NCBI GenBank assembly: GCA_910583945.1
Contig: CAJTYF010000001.1
Location: 62,001 to 126,000 of the forward strand
Length of the DNA: 64,000 bases
DNA from: an uncultured Bacilli bacterium
GTDB taxonomy: Bacteria > Bacillota_I > Bacilli_A > RF39 > UBA660
Reading direction: 5' to 3'
The notes under the pieces were generated by a model that was given only the letters and a program-made list of their open reading frames with translations, did no database searches and had not been told where the DNA came from. Positions 36,072-42,086 of the stretch are shown in pieces; the stretch's first letter is position 1, and each line of letters begins with the position of its first letter. A program made the position numbers and the translations under genes.

Positions 36072-37066
36072 AATTTGTAACATTTTTAGAAGAAAAGTTT
36101 TCCTTTATAATATTTCAAATAATCCTTATATCAATAATTACTGGTGTTTTATATTTAACAAATATTCCAACTTATTACATAATTTTAACAATTATATTGT
36201 TAATAGTATTAGTTATATGGTATTTATTTATAATTTATATTTCTAATTTAAGAAAATATAAAAAAATTGTGTCATTAGTAGATAATTTAGATGAGAAGTA
36301 TTTAATAGCCGAAATATTAAAGAAGCCTCTTAACTTGGAAAATAGGGCTTATTACTATGCTTTAAAACAGAGTTGTAAAGGTATGCTTGATAAAATAAGC
36401 ATAATGGAAAAAGATTTTTTAGATTATCAAGAATACATAGAGAGTTTTGTTCACGAGATAAAAACTCCGATTGCTGCATTATCTTTGACTTTTGATAATA
36501 ACCAAGACTTTAAATTAAAAAGCGAAATAGATAAAATCAATGAACTTACAGAACAAATCCTTTTTTATGCTCGAAGTAATAATACTGAAAAAGATTATTT
36601 TGTTACAGAACTTGATCTTGAAGATGTAGTGCATAGCGTAGTTATGAAATATAGACATTACATTTTAAATAAAAAGATTAGATTAGATCTTCGTAATTTA
36701 GATAATAAAATTTATGCAGATGAAAAATGGATAGTGTTTATATTATCACAAATTATTCAAAATAGTATTAAATATTTAGATAAGAAAGATAAATTGATAG
36801 AAATATCAAGTAAAAATAATAAAAATAATGTTATTTTGACAATAAGAGATAATGGGTGTGGTATTAGTAAATCAGACTTAACTAGAGTGTGTGAAAAAGG
36901 TTTTACTGGAGTTAATAGAAAAAAAGAATATGCAACAGGAATGGGGCTTTATTTATCAAATAAATTATGTGAAAAACTAGGATTAAGTTTGAAAATTGAT
37001 TCTATACAATATAAATATACTGAAGTAAAAATAATATTTCCTAAAAACAGCATAACAAAATTTTAG
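36068..37066 (+). CDS. BceS-type intramembrane-sensing histidine kinase
   Basis: This 332-residue kinase has two N-terminal membrane helices with almost no outside loop. It has an H-box ESFVHEIKTPIAAL (about residue 130), an N-box IIQNSIKYL, and G-boxes DNGCGISK and GMGLYLSNKL. The lack of a sensory domain is typical of kinases that are told about drug flux by their BceAB transporter. All four Bce components are present and look intact. Confidence 0.9.
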   Translation: MKFVTFLEEKFSFIIFQIILISIITGVLYLTNIPTYYIILTIILLIVLVIWYLFIIYISNLRKYKKIVSLVDNLDEKYLIAEILKKPLNLENRAYYYALKQSCKGMLDKISIMEKDFLDYQEYIESFVHEIKTPIAALSLTFDNNQDFKLKSEIDKINELTEQILFYARSNNTEKDYFVTELDLEDVVHSVVMKYRHYILNKKIRLDLRNLDNKIYADEKWIVFILSQIIQNSIKYLDKKDKLIEISSKNNKNNVILTIRDNGCGISKSDLTRVCEKGFTGVNRKKEYATGMGLYLSNKLCEKLGLSLKIDSIQYKYTEVKIIFPKNSITKF

Positions 37067-37081
37067 AGGAGGCGGAAAATT

Positions 37082-37696
37082 GTGATGAAAAAAATATATT
37101 TCGTAGGTGGTTCTCCCTGTGCTGGTAAAAGCACGGTATGTGAAATAATCGCAAAAAAGTATAATTTATATTATTTTAAGGTTGATGACTATTTAGATAA
37201 ATATATGAAGAAAGTTGCCTTAAATAAGGATACATTGTGTAAAAAAAATTTATCTATGACACCTGAAGAAATATGGATGAGAAATCCTACAATACAAAAA
37301 GATGAAGAATTGGGTATATATAAAGAAATATTTGATGATGTAATAAATGATTTAGAAAAGATAAATTGTGATAATGCTATTATAACAGAAGGCTGTGCTT
37401 ATCTACCAACATTGATAAAAGAATTAGGATTTACAGATAACAAGTATTTAGCAATAATTCCTACAAAGGAATTTCAAGTAACTCATTATCAAGAAAGGCA
37501 ATTTGTCCCTTATGTGCTTGATGGTTGTTCTAATAAAGAAAAAGCATTTGAAAATTGGATGGAAAGAGATTTTCTGTTTTCTAAAGAAATAGAAAGACAA
37601 TGTGAGAGTAATAAATTAAAAATAATGATAAATGATGGTACAACTAATTTAGATGATATGGTAAATGAAGTTGTTACCCATTTTGGAATAGATTAG
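37082..37696 (+). CDS. P-loop small-molecule kinase-like protein
   Basis: This 204-residue protein starts with IYFVGGSPCAGKSTVCEI, a P-loop with an AAA_33/zeta-toxin-like fold, and has a lid-like region VTHYQERQFVPYVL. The substrate is unknown; related proteins phosphorylate nucleosides, sugars or antibiotics. GTG 37082 is nearest to GAGGAGG at normal spacing; ATG 37085 is the alternative. It lies directly behind the kinase gene and may be co-transcribed with it. Confidence 0.75.
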   Translation: MMKKIYFVGGSPCAGKSTVCEIIAKKYNLYYFKVDDYLDKYMKKVALNKDTLCKKNLSMTPEEIWMRNPTIQKDEELGIYKEIFDDVINDLEKINCDNAIITEGCAYLPTLIKELGFTDNKYLAIIPTKEFQVTHYQERQFVPYVLDGCSNKEKAFENWMERDFLFSKEIERQCESNKLKIMINDGTTNLDDMVNEVVTHFGID

Positions 37697-37710
37697 AGGA
37701 GTGAGTTTTT

Positions 37711-38121
37711 ATGAAAAAAATATGGAATGGATGGCTTAAAGAATCAGTATTTATGTACTGTGTTATATATACAATAGCAACTTTAGTAAATAGTGTTCTT
37801 TATTTAATAAATGGAACATATTCAGATCCTAATGGGAATTGGCACGAAATAGATAGAGCATTGATAGTTCTAATAGGTGTTCTAGCCTATAAAATGGCGA
37901 CAAAATTACCTATTAAGAATACACTTGTTAGAATGATAGTAACATATATTCCAACAATGTCGCTTACTTTCTTTTATATATGGCTAACTGGTTTTAGAGA
38001 GCCACTTGCTTCATCAGCATATCAAGATATATTTATAAACTATACAGGATTATTTTTGATAATATCGGTTATAGCAATAGTGATAGAAAAAGGCAAATCT
38101 AAAAAATTAAAAGGGAGATGA
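37711..38121 (+). CDS. Four-helix membrane protein (DUF6608-like)
   Basis: This 136-residue protein has four membrane helices with the conserved-looking stretches VLIGVLAYKMATKLPIKN and FFYIWLTGFREPLASSAYQD. It resembles a small Firmicutes family that I recall as DUF6608; this name is not certain. Function is unknown. It is the middle of a run of short genes that ends with the terminator at 38656. Confidence 0.65.
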   Translation: MKKIWNGWLKESVFMYCVIYTIATLVNSVLYLINGTYSDPNGNWHEIDRALIVLIGVLAYKMATKLPIKNTLVRMIVTYIPTMSLTFFYIWLTGFREPLASSAYQDIFINYTGLFLIISVIAIVIEKGKSKKLKGR

Positions 38122-38126
38122 TAATT

Positions 38127-38321
38127 ATGAGCAATGAATTAAAAGAAGCAATCCAAAAATTACAAGAAATAAAAGGTGTATTAGAAAAATTTTCTAATAG
38201 AGAAGAAGCAATAAAATTTCTTGCTGAAGAAACAGGAATCTCAAAAGAAGAATGTGCTTCTGCCTATGATTTCTTGGTAAAAGTTAATTTAGATAAAAAA
38301 ATAGAAAGGAAGAATATTTAA
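38127..38321 (+). CDS. Micro-protein of 64 residues, second member of the family at 12484
   Basis: Read from ATG 38127 (an in-frame ATG at 38118 is too close to AAGGGAG). The sequence ELKEAIQKLQEIKGVLEKFS, REEAIKFLAEETGISKEEC, AYDFLVKV is a clear paralogue of the protein at 12484-12651 in the other cargo block. The fold is likely two or three helices. Function is unknown. It shares a TAATG junction with the next gene. Confidence 0.68.
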   Translation: MSNELKEAIQKLQEIKGVLEKFSNREEAIKFLAEETGISKEECASAYDFLVKVNLDKKIERKNI

Positions 38322-38449
38322 TGAAAGATTTAAAAGAATTAGTAAAATTATTTAAGGAAAATCCAATACTGATAGTTACAACATTAGCAGCAATGGTTAT
38401 AGGAGCAATTTTAGGAGTTATAGCATTTTATAATGGTTGGTTAGGATAA
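38321..38449 (+). CDS. Single-helix membrane micro-protein
   Basis: This 42-residue protein starts on the TAATG of the preceding gene, behind GAAAGGA. One membrane helix, ILIVTTLAAMVIGAILGVIA, follows a short amphipathic N-terminus KDLKELVKLFKEN. No family is known. Tight coupling to the upstream micro-gene argues that it is translated. Confidence 0.6.
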   Translation: MKDLKELVKLFKENPILIVTTLAAMVIGAILGVIAFYNGWLG

Positions 38450-38472
38450 TCAATAATAAAATGGAGGTACAA

Positions 38473-38649
38473 ATGGAGCAAAAGTTACAGTGGATTATAT
38501 GTCCTGTTTGTGGAAATAAAACACGACTAAAAATGAGAAACGATACAATAATGAAAAACTTTCCTCTATATTGTCCGAAATGTAAAAGGGAAAGTTTGAT
38601 TGAAGTTAAGAATATGCAAGTGAAAGTTATTAAGAAATTAAATCTATAA
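38473..38649 (+). CDS. Cysteine-rich KTR-domain protein
   Basis: This 58-residue protein has WIICPVCGNKTRLKMRNDTI, then PLYCPKCKRESLIEV: two CxxC pairs with the K-T-R motif of the Cys_rich_KTR family. These tiny zinc-ribbon proteins often lie next to resistance genes in ICEs; their role is unproven. ATG 38473 is chosen because GGAGG lies five bases upstream. It ends the second cargo block. Confidence 0.82.
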   Translation: MEQKLQWIICPVCGNKTRLKMRNDTIMKNFPLYCPKCKRESLIEVKNMQVKVIKKLNL

Positions 38650-38655
38650 ATTAAG

Positions 38656-38699
38656 GTCTATAAATATGTAATTATTATATTTATAGACTATTTTTTTTT
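38656..38699 (+). terminator. Strong terminator ending cargo block 2
   Basis: GTCTATAAATAT (38656-38667) and ATATTTATAGAC (38677-38688) form a perfect 12-bp stem followed by nine or more T (from 38691). Confidence 0.88.
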
Positions 38700-38752
38700 A
38701 TAAAATATGAATTGTACTACATAAAGCGACAAATTTTACAGAGATAATTTGA

Positions 38753-38875
38753 TATAATTTTTAAAAATTATATTGTGATATTTTATAAGATATTAACAAG
38801 AGCCAGACGCATAGACGCAGAGCCTATAAATTGTGAGAAGTATTTCACAGTTTATAGGCTTTTTATTTTTTGCTA
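38753..38875 (+). ncRNA. Candidate short transcript with powerful terminator
   Basis: A -10 box TATAAT (38753-38758; no clear -35) is followed by about 60 non-coding bases, a tandem AGACGCA (38805-38811 and 38813-38819) and a 16-bp stem (AGCCTATAAA paired with TTTATAGGCT, extended by TTGTGA/TCACAG), then a T-rich tail. No coding region lies between. It could be a small RNA or an attenuated leader for the sigma-factor gene. Confidence 0.5.
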
Positions 38876-39295
38876 TGACTTATTAGTTTTCTAAAAATTT
38901 ATTATAAAAAATTGATAATAAGCAATTACTGTTCTAGTATAGCAATAATAAAAGAAAGAAAAATAGTAAGAAGTAAGCAGTAACAAATGAAGTAAGTAGT
39001 AGTAGTAGTAATGAAGTAATAGGAGGTACTTTCGTTATTATATTGCTATAAAAGTTAAAAAGTAAATAGTCCATATACAATAAGTAGTATTCGAATATAT
39101 ATGCTCGTTTACATAGCGATTGCTTGTAATAGGAGCAGACGATACTATGATTGTAGAAGATAATGAATACTACGAATTAAATTTAATAAAACTTGAAAAT
39201 AAAAGAAAGAGAGCAAAATATACTCTATTTGCAGTAGGGAAAATTGACTCTCTTTTTGTTTGTCGAAAAATGGCGAAATGTCGTAGTCCACCTTT
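38876..39295. other. Non-coding stretch before the sigma-factor gene
   Basis: I see no convincing gene here. It holds an (AGT)n run at about 38994-39012 leading into an AGGAGG that serves no obvious start. TATAGCAATAATAA (about 38938) is answered by TTATTATATTGCTATA (about 39036), a long-range inverted repeat with a two-base bulge. AAAGAGAG/CTCTCTTT (39206-39255) with trailing T resembles a loose terminator, and paired TGTCG motifs occur near 39261-39283. It is probably a regulatory leader. Confidence 0.4.
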
Positions 39296-39332
39296 GTTCA
39301 ATTTGAATTTAAAAAAACAAATTGAACGGAGG
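39296..39332 (+). promoter_or_regulatory. Hairpin abutting the sigma-factor ribosome binding site
   Basis: GTTCAATTTG (39296-39305) and CAAATTGAAC (39318-39327) form a perfect 10-bp inverted repeat directly followed by GGAGG (39328-39332). It could be a dyad operator or an RNA hairpin controlling access to the ribosome binding site of the gene starting at 39341. Confidence 0.7.
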
Positions 39333-39340
39333 AAAGAAAG

Positions 39341-39817
39341 ATGGCAGAACGCCCAAAAAGAAGAAAATATAGGGATAACCCATATATTTTAAATTATTGT
39401 GAAGAAAAGAAACTTTACATAGTTACATTTAAAGATGTAACAGGAAAGATAAATAAGATAGAAGTGCAAGAAGAAGTTTATAAGGCATTAGACAGATTCG
39501 AGTTAGATGATATTAAAGAGATGAACGAATATGACAGACATATAGAACACTCTGAAATATATGAAGATAATCTTTGTGCCAGAGCAATGGACAAGCCTAC
39601 TGGATTAGAAGATTATATTATTCAAAAATCAACTTTTGAAGATTTAAAGAAAGCAATAGATTTGCTTCCAGAAGTACAAAAACGAAGAATCAAGAAATAT
39701 TATTTTGAAGATAAAACAGAGCAACAAATAGCAGATGAAGAAAATGCTACACATCAGTCAGTACATATCATTTTGGAACGAGCATTAGAAAATTTGAAAA
39801 AAATATTAAAAAAATAA
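39341..39817 (+). CDS. Sigma-70-family factor of the ICE
   Basis: This 158-residue protein has an N-terminal part (NPYILNYCEEKKLYIVTFKD) that is specific to mobile-element sigma-like proteins. Its C-terminal region 4 has an HTH: LPEVQKRRIKKYYFEDKTEQ, QIADEENATHQSVHIILERAL. It probably directs or modulates transcription of nearby recombination genes. A hairpin precedes its ribosome binding site and a strong terminator follows it. Confidence 0.8.
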   Translation: MAERPKRRKYRDNPYILNYCEEKKLYIVTFKDVTGKINKIEVQEEVYKALDRFELDDIKEMNEYDRHIEHSEIYEDNLCARAMDKPTGLEDYIIQKSTFEDLKKAIDLLPEVQKRRIKKYYFEDKTEQQIADEENATHQSVHIILERALENLKKILKK

Positions 39818-39850
39818 AATTTAGTGTCTGCAATTTGGCTCATAAGTGAG

Positions 39851-39898
39851 GAAACAGGTGAAAGGGAGTAATTCCTTTCGAGCCTGTTTCTTTTTTTT
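39851..39898 (+). terminator. Terminator after the sigma-factor gene
   Basis: GAAACAGG (39851-39858) pairs with CCTGTTTC (39883-39890), enclosing a nested GAAAGG/CCTTTC stem, and eight T follow. This is a very strong intrinsic terminator. Confidence 0.88.
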
Positions 39899-39901
39899 GA
39901 A

Positions 39902-40160
39902 GCAGGAGATGTTCTTTGAAAATTTGATATACATTCATCAGATACATTCCTGTTAGGACTAGCACTTTAGCAAGTACGCTTGTCGGTTAATACTTGGCTA
40001 TAAAATTAGGTAGCACCTAATCTGCAAAGAATACTAACAGTATTAAAGATACTCCTGCCTAGCCACAATTCACATAATGGGGGCAGCCCGGAGAGATCCT
40101 CGGGGAGGTGGAATTCCTGTGAGATTATTTTAGCAAGATAATCGTTTGATGAAATCCTAG
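39902..40160 (+). ncRNA. Candidate structured RNA between sigma factor and toxin genes
   Basis: No coding region is seen, yet base-pairing is dense. GCAGGAG (39902) pairs with CTCCTGC (40052), enclosing TTCTTTG (39912) with CAAAGAA (40025). Between them are ATTAGGT-AGC-ACCTAAT (40005-40021), CAAG/CTTG near 39971-39982 and AATACT-AAC-AGTATT (40030-40044). Downstream, TCACA (40070) pairs with TGTGA (40118) around a GC-rich core, and GATTAT pairs with ATAATC (40123-40143). The core (about 40078-40107) is far richer in G+C than the surroundings. I do not recognise the class. Confidence 0.55.
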
Positions 40161-40223
40161 ACTGAGGGTATTAAGACAAATATCAGTTTTAATGAAAAAT
40201 AAAAATAAGAAAAATGATAATAC

Positions 40224-40263
40224 AAAAGCCAGAGTGTCGTTATTGATATTTTGGCTTTTTTTA
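40224..40263 (+). terminator. Terminator after the structured region
   Basis: AAAAGCCA (40224-40231) and TGGCTTTT (40252-40259) make an 8-bp stem running into a T-tract. It would end a transcript covering the structured RNA candidate. Confidence 0.75.
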
Positions 40264-40285
40264 CATATTAAGGAGGAAAGTTTTA

Positions 40286-40486
40286 ATGAAAAGAAAGAAA
40301 TATAAAGTAAAAGTTAAATTGATATTTGAAACTGCTATGGATCACGAACAAACAAGTATGAAAAGAGCCGAAGCAGATGTTAATAGAGTTCTAACAGATT
40401 ATTTGAAAGGTAAAAAGATAAATATATTAAATCTATTTGATACACCACCACATATCATTGTTAAGGCAGAAAAATATGATAGGTGA
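40286..40486 (+). CDS. Small protein upstream of MazF-like toxin, possible antitoxin
   Basis: This 66-residue basic protein (KYKVKVKLIFETAMDHEQTS, KRAEADVNRVLTDYLKGKKI) starts behind AAGGAGG and overlaps the MazF/PemK-like gene by 11 bases. It does not look like a MazE, PemI or Phd antitoxin: there is no AbrB swapped-hairpin pattern and no typical acidic tail. Its position is that of an antitoxin, but the function is inferred from context only. Confidence 0.6.
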   Translation: MKRKKYKVKVKLIFETAMDHEQTSMKRAEADVNRVLTDYLKGKKINILNLFDTPPHIIVKAEKYDR

Positions 40487-40874
40487 TTATGAAATTAAAA
40501 AGGGAGATATTTATTATGCTATGCTTAATCCCGTTATAGGAAGTGAGCAAGATGGTAAAAGACCAGTGGTGGTAATTCAAAATAATCTTGCAAATAAGCA
40601 TAGTCCAACAGTAATTATTGCACCTATTACAACAATACTAAAAAAACTTTATATACCTACACATATAGTAATCGGTAAAAATAACTTTCTCAAAAAAGAT
40701 TCAACAATTCTTGTAGAGCAAGTTAGAGTAATTGATAAAAGTAGAATTATAACATTTTTAGGGAAACTAGATGAAATGCAAATGCAACAAGTTGATAAGG
40801 CTTTGATAAATGCTTTTGGAATAGATTTAGATAATATAGAAAGCGAGGAAAAGAATGATAAAATTTTTAAATAA
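40476..40874 (+). CDS. MazF/PemK-type endoribonuclease toxin
   Basis: This 132-residue protein is read from ATG 40476. It has IKKGDIYYAMLNPVIGSEQDG, KRPVVVIQNN, TVIIAPITT and ILVEQVRVIDKSRI, the conserved strands of MazF/PemK with the catalytic R and T residues. It should cleave mRNA and thereby stabilise the element. Start and stop both overlap neighbouring small genes (11 and 20 bases), so the three are one translation unit. Confidence 0.85.
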   Translation: MIGDYEIKKGDIYYAMLNPVIGSEQDGKRPVVVIQNNLANKHSPTVIIAPITTILKKLYIPTHIVIGKNNFLKKDSTILVEQVRVIDKSRIITFLGKLDEMQMQQVDKALINAFGIDLDNIESEEKNDKIFK

Positions 40875-41046
40875 AAGAAAAAGATATGTAGTCGGAATTA
40901 GTAGTAACAATAAAATAGAATTTATAGAAGTAAAAGCCAAAAATAAAAAAGAGGCTTTAAGTATGGTAGCAGAAGTTTTACTAAAATGTAGTATATTTCC
41001 TTTTGTATCAGAAAATGAATTTGAACTATCTTGCAGGAGAATATAA
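40855..41046 (+). CDS. Small protein downstream of toxin
   Basis: This 63-residue protein overlaps the toxin gene end by 20 bases. The middle IEFIEVKAKNKKEALSMVAE recalls the DpnD/PcfM pattern of an edge strand followed by a helix, but similarity is weak. Function is unknown. It could take part in control of the toxin because all three genes are overlapped; this is inference. Confidence 0.6.
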   Translation: MIKFLNKRKRYVVGISSNNKIEFIEVKAKNKKEALSMVAEVLLKCSIFPFVSENEFELSCRRI

Positions 41047-41140
41047 ATTTTAAAAAGTCAAATGTGCAAATAAAAAAATTACACATTTCAATAATAATTT
41101 ATCTTATTTTACAATGATTTTATTAAGAGGAGGAATGAAT

Positions 41141-41605
41141 ATGGAAAAATTAAATGTAGCAGTATATATTAGAGTTGCAAATAAGGAAACAAGTAGAGAG
41201 GATTCATCAATAGAAAAACAAAAATATATTGTTAATCAATATTTAAAGGAGAACATTAAAGGAGTAAAGTCTAAAAAATATTATATTGACAATGGATTTT
41301 CTGGTACAACATATAATAGACCAGATTTTAAAAAAATGATTAAAGACATAGAAGAAAAAAAGATAAATACAGTTATTGTTAAAGATTTAATAAGATTTGG
41401 CAGAACTAATAATACTTTAGATAGAATTGATGCACTAAAAAGAAAGTATAATATAAATTTTATTTCAGTTGAAGAAAATATTGATTCGATAAATAAAAAG
41501 GAAGAATTTGAACAGATTCGAGCGATTCAGCAGTGCATAAGAGATTCTTATAGAGAGTCGATTAGAGCAGGAAGAAGATTTGCAAAAGAAAGAACGGAGA
41601 GATGA
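41141..41605 (+). CDS. Serine-recombinase catalytic-domain homologue lacking the catalytic serine
   Basis: This 154-residue protein matches only the resolvase N-terminal domain: VAVYIRVANKETSREDSSIE at the front, then DNGFSGTTYNRPDFKKM and VIVKDLIRFGR. The position of the nucleophile in YxRVS is Ala here (RVA), while the two large recombinases downstream keep Ser. The DNA-binding half is absent. It may regulate or assist the active recombinases, for example in directionality. ATG 41141 is preferred (GGAGG seven bases upstream); ATG 41135 is the alternative. Confidence 0.78.
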   Translation: MEKLNVAVYIRVANKETSREDSSIEKQKYIVNQYLKENIKGVKSKKYYIDNGFSGTTYNRPDFKKMIKDIEEKKINTVIVKDLIRFGRTNNTLDRIDALKRKYNINFISVEENIDSINKKEEFEQIRAIQQCIRDSYRESIRAGRRFAKERTER

Positions 41606-41610
41606 TTTAA

Positions 41611-41727
41611 TTGATAAAAATGTTAATGGTGGCACTATTAGTAATGATAGTGCCTTTTTTATATGCAATATGTCGTATTTCTAGTTATTGTTCTAGGCTA
41701 GAGGAAATGGAGGGTAAAGATGACTAA
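41611..41727 (+). CDS. Membrane micro-protein spanning a terminator-like hairpin
   Basis: This 38-residue reading frame starts at TTG 41611 (or ATG 41620). It encodes one hydrophobic helix (MLMVALLVMIVPFLYAICRI), then SSYCSRLEEMEGKDD, and overlaps the next gene by eight bases. The same design and sequence pattern (YxxCxIS, then CSR and E-rich tail) recurs at 48529-48645, which supports real translation. A hairpin with a T-run lies inside the frame. Confidence 0.55.
   Translation: MIKMLMVALLVMIVPFLYAICRISSYCSRLEEMEGKDD
41631..41660 (+). terminator. Terminator-like hairpin inside the micro-protein frame
   Basis: GGCACTAT (41631-41638) and ATAGTGCC (41647-41654) pair perfectly and are followed by six T. 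A nearly identical hairpin lies in the related frame at 48550-48577. It may act as an attenuator controlled by translation of the micro-protein. Confidence 0.65.
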
Positions 41728-41995
41728 AGAAGATATTGAAGCATTATCAGAAAAATTAAAAAGATGTAGAGAAATACCTTTAGATGAAGTTAATCCAGAT
41801 GATGTTGATGAAATAACAGATATAAAAATAGATAAAAGAAAATCAAGTAATGAAAGAATACTTGATTTTTTAAATAAGGTCAAAAATCCTTATATTTTTA
41901 AAGTGAAAGGTAGATTAGTAAGGATAAGATTTTCCGATACAGATAAAACAGCAGATGACTGTTTAACAAATGCACTGAAAAACTTATATAGATAG
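41720..41995 (+). CDS. DUF6870-like protein
   Basis: This 91-residue protein contains IPLDEVNPDDVDEITDIKID, ERILDFLNKVKNPYIFKVKG and VRIRFSDTDKTADDCLTNAL, matching the small DUF6870 family of Firmicutes mobile elements. Function is unknown. Start ATG 41720 behind GGAGGGT overlaps the micro-protein stop. It precedes the recombinase genes and may be expressed with them. Confidence 0.7.
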   Translation: MTKEDIEALSEKLKRCREIPLDEVNPDDVDEITDIKIDKRKSSNERILDFLNKVKNPYIFKVKGRLVRIRFSDTDKTADDCLTNALKNLYR

Positions 41996-42014
41996 TCAAG
42001 TCTATAAAATTAAA

Positions 42015-42086
42015 ATTTCCACCTTCGTAAAAAAATTAAATTTAAAGTATGATTTGGTCGTAATTTGAAAGGAGGAGGTGGAAATG
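42015..42086 (+). promoter_or_regulatory. Hairpin sequestering the recombinase ribosome binding site
   Basis: ATTTCCACCT (42015-42024) is exactly complementary to AGGTGGAAAT (42076-42085), which contains part of the ribosome binding site and most of the start codon ATG 42084-42086. T42025-G42075 and C42026-G42074 can extend the stem to 12 bp. Formation would block translation of the recombinase, so excision could be controlled after transcription. Confidence 0.75.

Noticed and set aside
36043..36246. Short forward frame at the response regulator/kinase junction
   Set aside because: It lies across the ends of two well-recognised genes in another frame and shows no motif of its own.
38994..39012. 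AGT trinucleotide run as a possible CRISPR or iteron array
   Set aside because: Only a few contiguous trinucleotides, without spacers or longer repeat units.
39120..39392. Forward reading frame of 90 codons before the sigma gene
   Set aside because: It runs through the terminator-like repeat and the dyad at 39296-39327, overlaps the sigma gene out of frame and has no ribosome binding site. Better explained as a regulatory leader.
40286..40486. The 66-residue gene before the toxin as a classical MazE antitoxin
   Set aside because: No AbrB-like N-terminal pattern or acidic toxin-binding tail is visible, so only a positional antitoxin hypothesis is kept.
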